From: Gammaproteobacteria bacterium
GTDB lineage: Bacteria; Pseudomonadota; Gammaproteobacteria; Steroidobacterales; GCA-2729495
Direction: 5' to 3'
Assembly (NCBI GenBank): GCA_030426355.1
Contig: JAUHYQ010000002.1
Location: forward strand, 248,001-312,000
Length of the DNA stretch: 64,000 nucleotides
Part shown: one piece after another, positions 25,543 to 36,767 of the stretch
How positions within the stretch are numbered: the stretch's first letter is position 1
Layout: every line of letters begins with the position of its first letter
The notes under the pieces: generated by a model
The model's database searches: none
What the model was told of the DNA's origin: nothing
What the model saw: the letters and a program-made list of their open reading frames with translations, nothing else
Made by a program: the position numbers and the translations under genes

Positions 25543-27513
25543 GTGTATAAAAAATTGCTGCTGCTTTGTTTGTTGCCATTTGCTTTACAGGCGCAGGACT
25601 GGCCGGTGTGGGGTGGCAGCCCTTCGGGCACCCGCTACAGCGAACTTAATCAGATCAATCAGGATAACGTGGATGACCTAGAGATAGCCTGGCAAATTCA
25701 GACGGGTGCACTGGCCAAACACGGTGTCGAGGCCGGCATCATGGCCGGTTTCCAGGCCAATCCCATACTCACTCCGCCAGCAGCCGGGCAGTCACTGGTG
25801 TTGTGCACGCCGTTTAATGAAATCCTGGCATTGGATCCGACGACCGGCAAAAAACGCTGGGAGTTTGATGCGAAATTGGGTCCGGGCGGTTACGGCAGCG
25901 ATGCCGATCCGGATGGGCTGAAAAGTCCGCAATTTATCAAATGCCGGGGCGTGTCTTTCTGGCGCGATGAATTGGCCCGTGACGACGACGCGGCCTGCGT
26001 CAATCGTATTTTGGCGGCCACCAATGATTTGCGTTTGATTGCGCTGGATGCGGTGACCGGGGAATTGTGCGAAGGGTTCGGTAACGGTGGCATTGCGAAC
26101 GTGGAGCCGCTGTATATGCAGAAGCAGCCAACGTGGCGGCACGAGGTCCGGTTTTACAATCCACCGGTCATTGCCGGCGATCTGATGATTACCACCAGTT
26201 CCGTGCGCGATAATCATCGCTGGAATGCACCCGCCGGCACTACCCGCGCTTTTTCAGTGCGCACGGGCGACTTGGTCTGGGAGTGGGATCCGGTGCCGCG
26301 TTCCGCAGCAGACCCTCAGTACAAAAACTGGAATCCGGATGCCGCTCGAGAGACGGGCGGGGCGCAGGCGTGGGGCATGCTCAGCGTGGATGCCGAGCGT
26401 GATCTGGTTTTTCTGCCGACCTCGGGGCCGTCGCCGGATTTTTACGGTGGCACGCGGCCGGGTAATAACGACTACGCCGATTCAATTGTTGCTCTGCGGG
26501 CCTCGACCGGCGAATACGTCTGGCATTTTCAGACCGTGCATCACGACGTCTGGGATTACGACAACGCCGCACAACCCGTGCTGGTGGATTTGGTCAAAGA
26601 CGGCAAGCCATTTCCGGCAGTGGTGCAGGGTACCAAGACCGGCATGCTGTACATTTTTCACCGCGAAACCGGCGAGCCCTTTTTTGCAATCGAAGAGCGC
26701 CCGGTGCCGACCGACGGTGTTCCCGGCGAGCAGCTTTCGCCGACGCAGCCCTTTCCGGTCAAACCGCCTCCGCTGGTGCCGCATGACTTTAGCTGGGATG
26801 ACGAGTTCTGGCTGAACTTTGGCAGTTGTGCGGACAAGTATGCTGACGCGCGCATCGGTCCGATTTTTACGCCGCCGAGTCTTGAAGGAACGCTGGTAGT
26901 GCCATCAACTGCCGGGGGCATTAACTGGGGCTCAGCCGCGATACACGAGCCCACCAATACTTTGGTGACCAGCGTGCTGAATCTGCAGCATTTTGTGCAA
27001 CTGATCCCCAATGAGGAGGTCGTTGACGGGCCGGCAGACGCGGGTGCGAATAATATGAATTTGGCAGCACCCTTGCTGGGTACTCCCTACCACCTGTTGC
27101 AGGGGCCTGCCATGTCGCCGCGAATGACCCCGTGTAATGCGCCCCCGTATGCCAAGCTGGTGGCAGTCGATCTGCAACAGGGTGAAATCAGGTGGGAAGT
27201 AACACTGGGAGATCTCAGCAAGTTTTTGCCGCTGGGTTTGCCGATCAAGTGGGGTGCACCGAGTTTTAGCGGCGGGATTGTCACGGCCGGCGGCGTGATT
27301 TTCATCGGGGCAACTGCCGACAACGGCTTCCGGGCCTTTTCACTGGATGACGGCGAGGAGCTGTGGCGCGTGCGCCTGCCGAAGAGCAGTTTCGCCCATC
27401 CCATGACCTACCAAATACAGGGAAAACAATACGTTGTGGTTGTTTCCGGTGGACATCCGTTTGTTGATCAGGACCCGGGTGACTGGGTGACGGCCTTCGC
27501 ATTGCCTGAATAG
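25543..27513 (+). CDS. PQQ-dependent dehydrogenase (periplasmic)
   Basis: The product has 656 residues. A short signal (MYKKLLLLCLLPFALQAQ) precedes DWPVWGGSPSGTRYSELNQI, the N-terminal PQQ-propeller motif. Further blades contain TTGKKRWEFDAKLG, WHFQTVHHDVWDYDNAAQPV (the conserved HHDVWDYD segment) and a C-terminal WRVRLPKSSFAHPMTYQIQG. It resembles the soluble domain of quinoprotein glucose dehydrogenase without the membrane anchor and without a cytochrome domain. It would oxidise an alcohol or sugar in the periplasm with PQQ. The start is GTG 25543 with GGAGAG upstream. No PQQ biosynthesis genes are seen here. Confidence 0.92.
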   Translation: MYKKLLLLCLLPFALQAQDWPVWGGSPSGTRYSELNQINQDNVDDLEIAWQIQTGALAKHGVEAGIMAGFQANPILTPPAAGQSLVLCTPFNEILALDPTTGKKRWEFDAKLGPGGYGSDADPDGLKSPQFIKCRGVSFWRDELARDDDAACVNRILAATNDLRLIALDAVTGELCEGFGNGGIANVEPLYMQKQPTWRHEVRFYNPPVIAGDLMITTSSVRDNHRWNAPAGTTRAFSVRTGDLVWEWDPVPRSAADPQYKNWNPDAARETGGAQAWGMLSVDAERDLVFLPTSGPSPDFYGGTRPGNNDYADSIVALRASTGEYVWHFQTVHHDVWDYDNAAQPVLVDLVKDGKPFPAVVQGTKTGMLYIFHRETGEPFFAIEERPVPTDGVPGEQLSPTQPFPVKPPPLVPHDFSWDDEFWLNFGSCADKYADARIGPIFTPPSLEGTLVVPSTAGGINWGSAAIHEPTNTLVTSVLNLQHFVQLIPNEEVVDGPADAGANNMNLAAPLLGTPYHLLQGPAMSPRMTPCNAPPYAKLVAVDLQQGEIRWEVTLGDLSKFLPLGLPIKWGAPSFSGGIVTAGGVIFIGATADNGFRAFSLDDGEELWRVRLPKSSFAHPMTYQIQGKQYVVVVSGGHPFVDQDPGDWVTAFALPE

Positions 27514-27660
27514 CCCGCGGGCAAACCACCGGCACCGGGGCCAGCCGCTTGTGCGGCGCAATATTTATCGCTTAGATTAGAGCTTGCTGCGCGCGACTAT
27601 TTGCGCGGAAGCAGGCAGGGACGCCACACAATAATTATGCAAATTCTGGAGAAGCGTCTC

Positions 27661-30231
27661 ATGCGGTTGCGTCGGTTGAAAATCCCTGTATTGGTAGTTG
27701 TCGCGTTAAGTAGTTTCTGGGTGTTTTCGCTGCCAGCCCGCGCCGACCTCACGGTGGCACCGGCATCCCCTCAGGTCGGCTATTGCACATTTTTCGGATT
27801 TGGCTCGCTGCTTGACCCGTTTGACCCGGGTAACCCGGGAAAGACGCGGCCGTGGGGCCCTTACGGTGCGCTTGTTTATCGCAACCTCCCGGCTTTTGAC
27901 CTCGCAGTCGGGGATATTCTGGCTTTTGATCTGGGCGCCGTAAACGAAGTGCCGCCGGCAGTGGACATTGCGATGGCCGTTGGTATGGATCCGGTCAGCA
28001 ATAACTACAGCGATCCGGCCGCACCGTTTACGCATATTGTCAGCAATACGCAGACCCCGATGAGCTCCGGGAACACGGTCATCGGCGACTACGAAATCGA
28101 GTACACCGTCGAACAGCCCTACAGCTTCCCTGGAGGCACGCTGTTCATCCGCATCTCCAACCCGACCGCCGCCTATCAGGCCGACAACACCTGCACACAG
28201 GTTAATGTATACGGCGATTTAGGTGACGCTAACGATTTTTTTGTGCGGCGCTATCTGGGGTCCTCCACCGATTATCCGTGGACCGGAGCGCTCTCGTTCA
28301 ATAACGGTGTTACGGCCTTTCGCATCATCAACGACCCGCAGATCATTGCTGATCTCGGCGTCAGCATCAGCGGCCCGCCGTCGGTGCTGATCGATACCGA
28401 CTACAGTTATACCGTCGAGTACATCAACAATGGCCCGGAAGACGCGACGGCAGTTGAGGTGGTCATTGCCACGCCGGCCGATATCATTTTCGACAGTGTT
28501 ACACCGCCCGGCGCGAACTGCACAGCCGACAGCACCTTCGGTGCGACGGTTACCTGCGCCATCGGTGATCTCGCCAACGGCGCAGGCGGCACCATAACGG
28601 TCAACGTGACTTCGCCGATGACGGCACTCGACCGCACCGAGGCGACGGCCACTATCGACGGCGGGCCCGAGGAAGACGACGATGCCGGCAACGACAGCGA
28701 CACCGCCGTGGTGTTCGTAAATGCGCTGGAGATCGAGATCGAGGATTCGCGCTTCCCGAATTTCGATCGCAACATCGATTTTCTGCCAGCCAAGCCGGGC
28801 GATACTGACCCGCAAACTTTCACCGTGCGTAACGACAGCCCGAATCCGGTCGGCATCACGGTGTTCGATGCACCCGCTGCGCCCTTCATGCTGACTGACC
28901 CGAATAACTGCGAAGCCAACGGTGTCGCGGGTGGCAACACCTGCACCTTCAATGTGGCGTTCATGCCCACCGCGGTCGGCAGCTACAGCGACTCGGTCAT
29001 TCTGGATTTCACCCCGGGCGGCCAGACGGAAATCACGCTCTCGGGTAACGGCGTGCCGGCGATGGCCGATCTGTCATTGAGTAAGACGGCCAACGTGACC
29101 TCGGTGACGCCGGGCGCTCCGGGTTCGGGCGGTAACCTCGCCACTTACACCCTGACGGTGGAAAACCTGGGCCCCGACGATGCCGAGGCCGTGGTGACCG
29201 ACATGCTGCCGTCAGGTGTCACTGTCAACGGCACGCCGCCGATGAATTACGACCCGGGCACCGGTGTCTGGGATGTCGGCACGGTAGCATTCAGCGATAT
29301 GGTCGGTGCCGACAACACGGTGAGCCTGGATATCCCGGTGCTGGTGGGTGCCGGCGTGCCATCGTGTTTGATAAATACCGCCACCGTTGCAGTTGCGCCC
29401 GGTAGTAACACCGAGGACTCGAATGCCGCAAACGACAGTGCGGAGTTGATTCTGGCTGCGCCCGAGTGCGCCGACCTCGTGCTGGAAGCACTGCTTTCGG
29501 ACGAGGTAACCGTTGACCTGGGTTCACTGAACTTTGTCGATATCACGCTCGAACTCAAGGTCACCAATAACGGGCCATCGGATTTGCAGGCGGTCACGCT
29601 GGATGCGTCGAGTTCAGGTCCCGGAGGACCCGGTTTCGAGTTTGTTGCCGGTGCGTGCACCGAGGTGTCCAGCCTGAACAATATCGATACCGACGTTACA
29701 CGCTGCGGCTTCATTCCGCCGCAAGGCAATCTCGGTGCGCTTGACAGCGGCCAGACCAAAAGCGCCTTTCTACGGATCCGCCTGTATCAAGCCGGTGACA
29801 CCCTCGAAGTTGATTACGGCTTCACGGCAGAATTCGGGTTTGACGATCGGGTGCCTGCCGATAACGACGTCGCTGCGGTGTTCGTCGCCGTACCCCCAGC
29901 CTCGCGCGATGCTTCGCTGGGTGGATCGGGCTGCTTCATCGCCACGGCCGCGTATGGTTCCTACCTGCAGCCGGAAGTGCAGGTGCTGCGCGACTTCCGT
30001 GACCGCTACCTGCTGACCAACGCGCCGGGCCGGGCCTTCGTCGAGTGGTACTATCGCACCTCGCCGCCTTATGCGGATTTGATTGCCGCTAACGACTGGC
30101 TGCGTGCGCTGGCACGTGCCGGGTTGACGCCGCTGGTGTATGGCATCAAGTACCCCTGGGCGATACTCGGTTTGGCCATGCTGCTGTTATTGACCGGCAC
30201 CGCGCGTGGAGCACGGCGGGCCAAACCATAG
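27661..30231 (+). CDS. Large surface protein with DUF11 repeats and CFI-box-CTERM tail
   Basis: About 856 residues from ATG 27661, which has GGAGAAG six bases upstream. A signal peptide ends near ARADLT. An N-terminal module of unknown type (about 30-230) precedes Ig-like DUF11 domains with [20 protein letters not shown] and [21 protein letters not shown] choice-of-anchor-D-like domain lies between them ([16 protein letters not shown]). The C-terminus carries [20 protein letters not shown] (Cys at about 757) and [20 protein letters not shown], then a transmembrane helix and basic tail: the CFI-box-CTERM arrangement thought to direct surface sorting. It is likely a secreted or surface adhesin-like protein. 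Confidence 0.85.
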   Translation: MRLRRLKIPVLVVVALSSFWVFSLPARADLTVAPASPQVGYCTFFGFGSLLDPFDPGNPGKTRPWGPYGALVYRNLPAFDLAVGDILAFDLGAVNEVPPAVDIAMAVGMDPVSNNYSDPAAPFTHIVSNTQTPMSSGNTVIGDYEIEYTVEQPYSFPGGTLFIRISNPTAAYQADNTCTQVNVYGDLGDANDFFVRRYLGSSTDYPWTGALSFNNGVTAFRIINDPQIIADLGVSISGPPSVLIDTDYSYTVEYINNGPEDATAVEVVIATPADIIFDSVTPPGANCTADSTFGATVTCAIGDLANGAGGTITVNVTSPMTALDRTEATATIDGGPEEDDDAGNDSDTAVVFVNALEIEIEDSRFPNFDRNIDFLPAKPGDTDPQTFTVRNDSPNPVGITVFDAPAAPFMLTDPNNCEANGVAGGNTCTFNVAFMPTAVGSYSDSVILDFTPGGQTEITLSGNGVPAMADLSLSKTANVTSVTPGAPGSGGNLATYTLTVENLGPDDAEAVVTDMLPSGVTVNGTPPMNYDPGTGVWDVGTVAFSDMVGADNTVSLDIPVLVGAGVPSCLINTATVAVAPGSNTEDSNAANDSAELILAAPECADLVLEALLSDEVTVDLGSLNFVDITLELKVTNNGPSDLQAVTLDASSSGPGGPGFEFVAGACTEVSSLNNIDTDVTRCGFIPPQGNLGALDSGQTKSAFLRIRLYQAGDTLEVDYGFTAEFGFDDRVPADNDVAAVFVAVPPASRDASLGGSGCFIATAAYGSYLQPEVQVLRDFRDRYLLTNAPGRAFVEWYYRTSPPYADLIAANDWLRALARAGLTPLVYGIKYPWAILGLAMLLLLTGTARGARRAKP

Positions 30232-30262
30232 CAATAAAGCAATAGAACGGTGGGGTGCAGCG

Positions 30263-32305
30263 ATGAAAAAGCGGCTTGTCTTGAGTTTCCTCGTTGCGCA
30301 GCTTTTTTGCGCGGCAATAGTATGGGCGGAGTCGCTAACACTCGAAGACGTGGCGGCGCTCAAGCGTGTTACGGCAGCGCGCATGAGTCCGGCGGGGGAT
30401 CGAGTTGCTTACTTGCTGCAAGTGCCCCGCAAGCTTTACGAGCACGATGACGGCAAGCCTTATCACGAGTTACACGTCACTGATCTCGAAGGAAACTCCC
30501 GGCCGTATGTTACCGGCGACATCGATATTACGGACTTGGCGTGGTCGGCGGACGGGCAAGCGGTTTATTTTCTGGCGAAACGAGACCCTGAGGCGGATTT
30601 TAATTCGCTGCATCGGATCAGTCTTGCCGGCGGTGAAGCCGAGCCAATCTTTACGCACCTGAATGACATCAACCGGATTTACCCGGCATCGGACGGTGTC
30701 CGGCTGGCATTCACCGCGTCCGGTGCGCCGCCCGAGAAAGTTAAGGAGCTCGCGGAGAAAGGTTTCAAGGCCTTGGTGTACGAAGAGTCGGTATTGCCGG
30801 TAACGGTCTGGATGCTGAATCTGCAGTCGTTGAATGCCGTGGCGCATGACTTGCCAGGATCCGCGTCGGATTTCGCGTGGTCATCCGACGGTTCGCGCTA
30901 CGCCGTGGCATTGGCACCATCGCCGTTGGTGGATGATTCGTTTACCTCACGCGATATCTACGTCGTCGACAGTATGAAAGGCGCGGTGCAGAGCAGGCTG
31001 GGGTCAATCGGCAAGCTGGGTGCGTTTGCGTTTTCGCCGGATGGGGACCATGTCGCCTACGTGGGCAGCGTGAATGTGAACGATCCGCGCGAAGGGCGGT
31101 TGTATGCTGTGTCATCATCGGGCGGTATGCGTCGTGAAATTGTTCCTGACTATCTCGGGCACGTTCATCAATTGCTGTGGGCCGAAGATGCGCAGGTCCG
31201 GTGGATCGGTTACCGCGGCGTTTACACCGATTGGGCGACCGCAGATATCACCGACCCGAGGCCTATTGGCCAAGCGCCGCAGCGAGGGCCGATTATCCGG
31301 TTTGTGGACGGCCATCCCGGTCAGGACAAGGCGGTGGCCATTGCCGATACACCGGAGCATCCGGGCGAATTGTATTTGCTGAGTGACGGTGCCGATCCGG
31401 TTCGACTCACGGACTCCAATCCGTGGCTGGCCGACCGGGCACTGGCGCGTCAGGAAGTGATCACCTACAAAGCACGTGACGGTCTGGAAGTGGAAGCGTT
31501 GCTGATTACCCCGGCAGCCAGTAAGCGCGGCGGTAATCCGCTTATTGTCGTGGCGCATGGCGGGCCCGAGTCGAATTATTCCAACGGTTGGTTAACGTGG
31601 TACAGCGCGCCGGGGCAGGTTTTTGCGGCAAATGGCTATGCGGTTGTCTACCCTAATTATCGCGGTAGCACCGGGCGTGGCGTTGCGTTCTCCAAGCTCG
31701 ATCAGCACGACTATGCCGAGGAAGAGTTCAACGATCTGGTGGATGCCAAACGACATCTCGTGAAACAAGGGCTGGTTGATGCAAAGCGCGTGGGCATTAC
31801 CGGCGGTTCGTACGGTGGCTATGCAAGCATGTGGAGTGCCAGCGCGCTGAGCGAAGAGTACGCGGCAGCGGTTGCTTTTGTAGGTATTTCCGACCAGATT
31901 TCCAAGTTCGGAACCGGCGACATACCGTATGAAATGTATAACGCGCACTCGCTGGCGTGGCCGTGGGAGGACTGGTTGTGGATGCTTAAGCGCAGCCCGA
32001 TCTACCATGCCGACAAAACGCGAACACCGTTGCTGATTATGGCGGGAGACAAGGATCCGCGCGTCAGCCCGAGTCAGTCGCTGGAAATGTACCGCTATGT
32101 GAAATTGCGCACCGATACCCCGGTCCGACTGGTGTTTTATCCGGAAGAAGGCCACGGCAATGAAAAGTCGGCCGCGCAGTATGACTATTCACTGCGTTTG
32201 TGGCGCTGGATGGAGCACTACCTCAACGGGCCCGGTGGCGAGCCACCGCCCTATGAAATCGATCATGCATCGCGTCTGGAGCCAGAGCAACAAGCCGACG
32301 AGTAG
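30263..32305 (+). CDS. S9-family serine peptidase (exported)
   Basis: About 680 residues from ATG 30263 (MKKRLVLSFLVAQ), with a signal peptide ending near VWAESL. The N-terminal half is a beta-propeller with TolB/DPP-like blades (SADGQAVYFLAKRDPEADF, FSPDGDHVAYVGS). The C-terminal alpha/beta-hydrolase domain contains GGSYGGY (nucleophile Ser near 516), AGDKDPRVSP (Asp) and PEEGHGNEKSA (His), the full catalytic triad of the prolyl-oligopeptidase/acylaminoacyl-peptidase group. It would trim peptides in the periplasm. A strong bidirectional terminator follows. Confidence 0.93.
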   Translation: MKKRLVLSFLVAQLFCAAIVWAESLTLEDVAALKRVTAARMSPAGDRVAYLLQVPRKLYEHDDGKPYHELHVTDLEGNSRPYVTGDIDITDLAWSADGQAVYFLAKRDPEADFNSLHRISLAGGEAEPIFTHLNDINRIYPASDGVRLAFTASGAPPEKVKELAEKGFKALVYEESVLPVTVWMLNLQSLNAVAHDLPGSASDFAWSSDGSRYAVALAPSPLVDDSFTSRDIYVVDSMKGAVQSRLGSIGKLGAFAFSPDGDHVAYVGSVNVNDPREGRLYAVSSSGGMRREIVPDYLGHVHQLLWAEDAQVRWIGYRGVYTDWATADITDPRPIGQAPQRGPIIRFVDGHPGQDKAVAIADTPEHPGELYLLSDGADPVRLTDSNPWLADRALARQEVITYKARDGLEVEALLITPAASKRGGNPLIVVAHGGPESNYSNGWLTWYSAPGQVFAANGYAVVYPNYRGSTGRGVAFSKLDQHDYAEEEFNDLVDAKRHLVKQGLVDAKRVGITGGSYGGYASMWSASALSEEYAAAVAFVGISDQISKFGTGDIPYEMYNAHSLAWPWEDWLWMLKRSPIYHADKTRTPLLIMAGDKDPRVSPSQSLEMYRYVKLRTDTPVRLVFYPEEGHGNEKSAAQYDYSLRLWRWMEHYLNGPGGEPPPYEIDHASRLEPEQQADE

Positions 32306-32331
32306 GCAAAGCTGGATCACCGGCAAAGCAT

Positions 32332-32362
32332 AAAAAAAGGCCCTCGCATCGAGGGCCTTTTT
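32332..32362. terminator. Bidirectional Rho-independent terminator
   Basis: AAAAAAAGGCCCTCG, a CATC loop and CGAGGGCCTTTTT form a GC-rich stem flanked by an A-run and a T-run. It can end transcription from both the S9 peptidase gene (plus) and katG (minus), which converge here. Confidence 0.9.
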
Positions 32363-32403
32363 GTTGCGCAACGATCGTAATGTTACGCTCAATTTGTATC
32401 GTG

Positions 32404-34665
<2,262 letters not shown>

Positions 34666-34733
34666 TCAGGTACTCCTCCGTAGACAGCATGTTATGCCAA
34701 ATTAGCGGCCAGAAGGGCCACCTGTAAAATGAA

Positions 34734-34748
34734 TTAAAACGATTATAA
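34734..34748 (-). promoter_or_regulatory. AT-rich 7-1-7 inverted repeat upstream of katG
   Basis: On the minus strand TTATAATCGTTTTAA lies about 70 bases before the katG start. It matches the 7-1-7 PerR/Fur-type box pattern (TTATAAT-n-ATTATAA) at all but two positions. Regulation of katG by a peroxide-sensing Fur-family protein would make biological sense, but the match is short and AT-rich, and no regulator gene is in the window. Confidence 0.25.
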
Positions 34749-34803
34749 TGAGCGAAAAAATGGTACGATTGTGCGGCCAAGCCCCGCCACGGATAGGCGT
34801 TGG

Positions 34804-35718
34804 TTAATCGTTGACTGCACTGTCTATGGGCTTTGCTGTGTTGCGAGCGAAGCGGGCGAGATCGGCGTTAAAGCGCATCGGGTGCTCAACAAAAGGCATG
34901 TGCCCGGTGGCCTCGTAAATCTCCAGACGGGCATCAGGCATGCCCTGCATGAGTTCGGCAATGCCCTCCGGCGTGGCGGTGCGTTCGGCATCACCCATCA
35001 GAAAAAGTACCGGCAATGTCAGCTTGCCGACCAGATCCGAGTTGTCGAGCTTGCGTGTCATCATCGCAGTGCGGGCGTAGGGTGGCAGGGCAAGTACGGC
35101 TGCGACCTCCCGGTCGCGGATTTCCTGCGCCACCGGCGCTTGTATCATGCCGTCCACGAAACTGCGGGCGGCTGCCAGGCGTTCGCCGGCATCGCCCGAC
35201 ATGGATAGCGGCCCGAGTCGCGCGAATTCTGCCGCGGTTTTTTTATCAGGGGGCGGAAAGGGTTGCATGCCGCCGGTGCTGCCGACAAAAATTATGCCCC
35301 CCAGCGGCCCGGCGGACCGATGCCGGACGAAGTCCATGGTGACATGTCCGCCCATCGACCAGGCGACGATAACGGGTTTGTCGAGCTTCGTGGCTGCAAT
35401 GACCGCAGCAATGTCGTCGGCCCAGATTTGCGAGTCCGCGTAGCTGGCCGAATCCCAGGGCTTAGCCGAGTTGCCATGCCCGCGCAGGTCGAGCGCCACC
35501 AGATGAAATTGATCGGCCAGCGAGGATTCCAGTTGTTGCCGCCAACTGCTGCTGCTGAGCGACCAGCCGTGTATAAAAAGTATTCCCGGCGCGGTGCGCG
35601 GGCCGGCCTCGACAATTTGCAGCGGCAAGCCGCCGGAACCGTTCACCGTGCTGTAGCTCAATTCACCGGCTATAACCGGGTTAGCCAGCAGCCACAACAG
35701 TGCAACTAAATACCGCAT
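34804..35718 (-). CDS. Exported alpha/beta hydrolase
   Basis: The protein has 304 residues, with a signal peptide (MRYLVALLWLLANPVIAG). The fold is clear: oxyanion segment ILFIHGWSLSSSSW (46-59), nucleophile elbow AWSMGG (Ser121), acid in LMGDAERTA, and ATGHMPFVEHP with the catalytic His. It would hydrolyse an ester, lactone or C-C bond in the periplasm. Its start overlaps the previous gene by 13 bases, so the two hydrolases are a coupled pair downstream of the TonB receptor gene. Confidence 0.88.
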   Translation of the reverse strand: MRYLVALLWLLANPVIAGELSYSTVNGSGGLPLQIVEAGPRTAPGILFIHGWSLSSSSWRQQLESSLADQFHLVALDLRGHGNSAKPWDSASYADSQIWADDIAAVIAATKLDKPVIVAWSMGGHVTMDFVRHRSAGPLGGIIFVGSTGGMQPFPPPDKKTAAEFARLGPLSMSGDAGERLAAARSFVDGMIQAPVAQEIRDREVAAVLALPPYARTAMMTRKLDNSDLVGKLTLPVLFLMGDAERTATPEGIAELMQGMPDARLEIYEATGHMPFVEHPMRFNADLARFARNTAKPIDSAVND

Positions 35719-36752
35719 TTGCGCTGCATGAGGTGTTCGTCCATGCGTCCGGACAGAAAGTCGTCGATATCCGAGGCGAATTGTGCCGGCTCTTCTATAT
35801 AAGCATAGTGCCCCAGGCCCGGATACTTTTTGACAAAATTAGGCGCGTTGCTTAGCCAGCTCGAAAACACATCGGCCTCGAGATGAAACACGGTCTGATT
35901 ATCAAGGCCCCAGGCGACCAGCGTCGGCGCCTGCACTTTCGACAGCACCTGCTGCGGGTCGCCGGTTCTGAAGTTGGCAAACAGCAGCGCACCTTCTTCT
36001 TCCAGCCCTTGCCGCCTGTTCATGTCAAAGGTCATGTTGACCAGCCATTCGGGTGGTTCATGCGGCTCGATAAAGTTGATATCGAGCGTGTCTCGCACCG
36101 TGTCACGCGTTTGATAACGTTTGGCCCACCATCGGGTCAGCCAGTTGCCTCTCAGCCGGTTCGGGTCGGTCAAAGCATTTCGCGGCATGCCCGCCGAATT
36201 GATCAGGATCAGTCGGCTGATTTTTTCGGGAAAACGTGATGCGTAGTTAAAAGCAACAATACCGCCTGATGACGTGCCAACGAGCGCGAATTGTTGCACC
36301 CCTAACTTCTGCGTCAGTTCATCGACCAGTTCGACGTTTCGGTCGAAGGAGTAGCGATCATTGGGTTCGCGCCCGGTCAGCCCCGCTGTCAGAAAATCCA
36401 GCCGGATGACACGGTATTTTTTGGTCAGATCATCGACAACCGCATCCCAGCTTCGCAAATTCATAAAAGAAGCGTGCGCTATCACAATAACGGGGCCGGA
36501 GCCTTCATCCATGTAATGTGTGCGCACACCGCCCAGTTCCATGAAGCGGGAATTGGGTGTGCCATACATGGCTTCGAGCTCGTCCATGCTGAGCTTCGGC
36601 GGCTGCGGGTACAGCAAGGCGGCCGCTAAGGCCAGGGCGCATAGTCCGGTAATTGCAAGCAACAGTTCTTTAGTAGCGAAGGCTGCCTGGCTTGGAAAGA
36701 GCGTCGCCAGTGACCCGAAGCGGTTCACTGGCGACGTTTTGGAGCGTTGCAT
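35706..36752 (-). CDS. Membrane-anchored alpha/beta hydrolase
   Basis: The product has 348 residues with one N-terminal transmembrane helix (about 30-48, LLLAITGLCALALAAALLY). The hydrolase domain has IVIAHASFMNLRSWDAVVDD, nucleophile GTSSGG (Ser161), and LGHYAYIEEP as the His region. It probably faces the periplasm from the inner membrane. It lies 15 bases after the TonB receptor stop and overlaps the second hydrolase, suggesting a unit in which the receptor imports an ester-type ligand that the hydrolases open. The substrate is inferred only in this general sense. Confidence 0.87.
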   Translation of the reverse strand: MQRSKTSPVNRFGSLATLFPSQAAFATKELLLAITGLCALALAAALLYPQPPKLSMDELEAMYGTPNSRFMELGGVRTHYMDEGSGPVIVIAHASFMNLRSWDAVVDDLTKKYRVIRLDFLTAGLTGREPNDRYSFDRNVELVDELTQKLGVQQFALVGTSSGGIVAFNYASRFPEKISRLILINSAGMPRNALTDPNRLRGNWLTRWWAKRYQTRDTVRDTLDINFIEPHEPPEWLVNMTFDMNRRQGLEEEGALLFANFRTGDPQQVLSKVQAPTLVAWGLDNQTVFHLEADVFSSWLSNAPNFVKKYPGLGHYAYIEEPAQFASDIDDFLSGRMDEHLMQRKCGI

Positions 36753-36767
36753 TGATTCTTGGTGGTC

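Noticed and set aside
27544-27557. GCCGC-TTGT-GCGGC hairpin as terminator of the PQQ dehydrogenase gene
   Set aside because: The stem is only five base pairs and no U-tract follows, so I did not list it as a terminator.
28219-28970. Two overlapping minus-strand frames of about 190 codons
   Set aside because: They lie opposite the DUF11 repeats and have skewed Arg/Val or Ser/Val composition typical of antisense frames.
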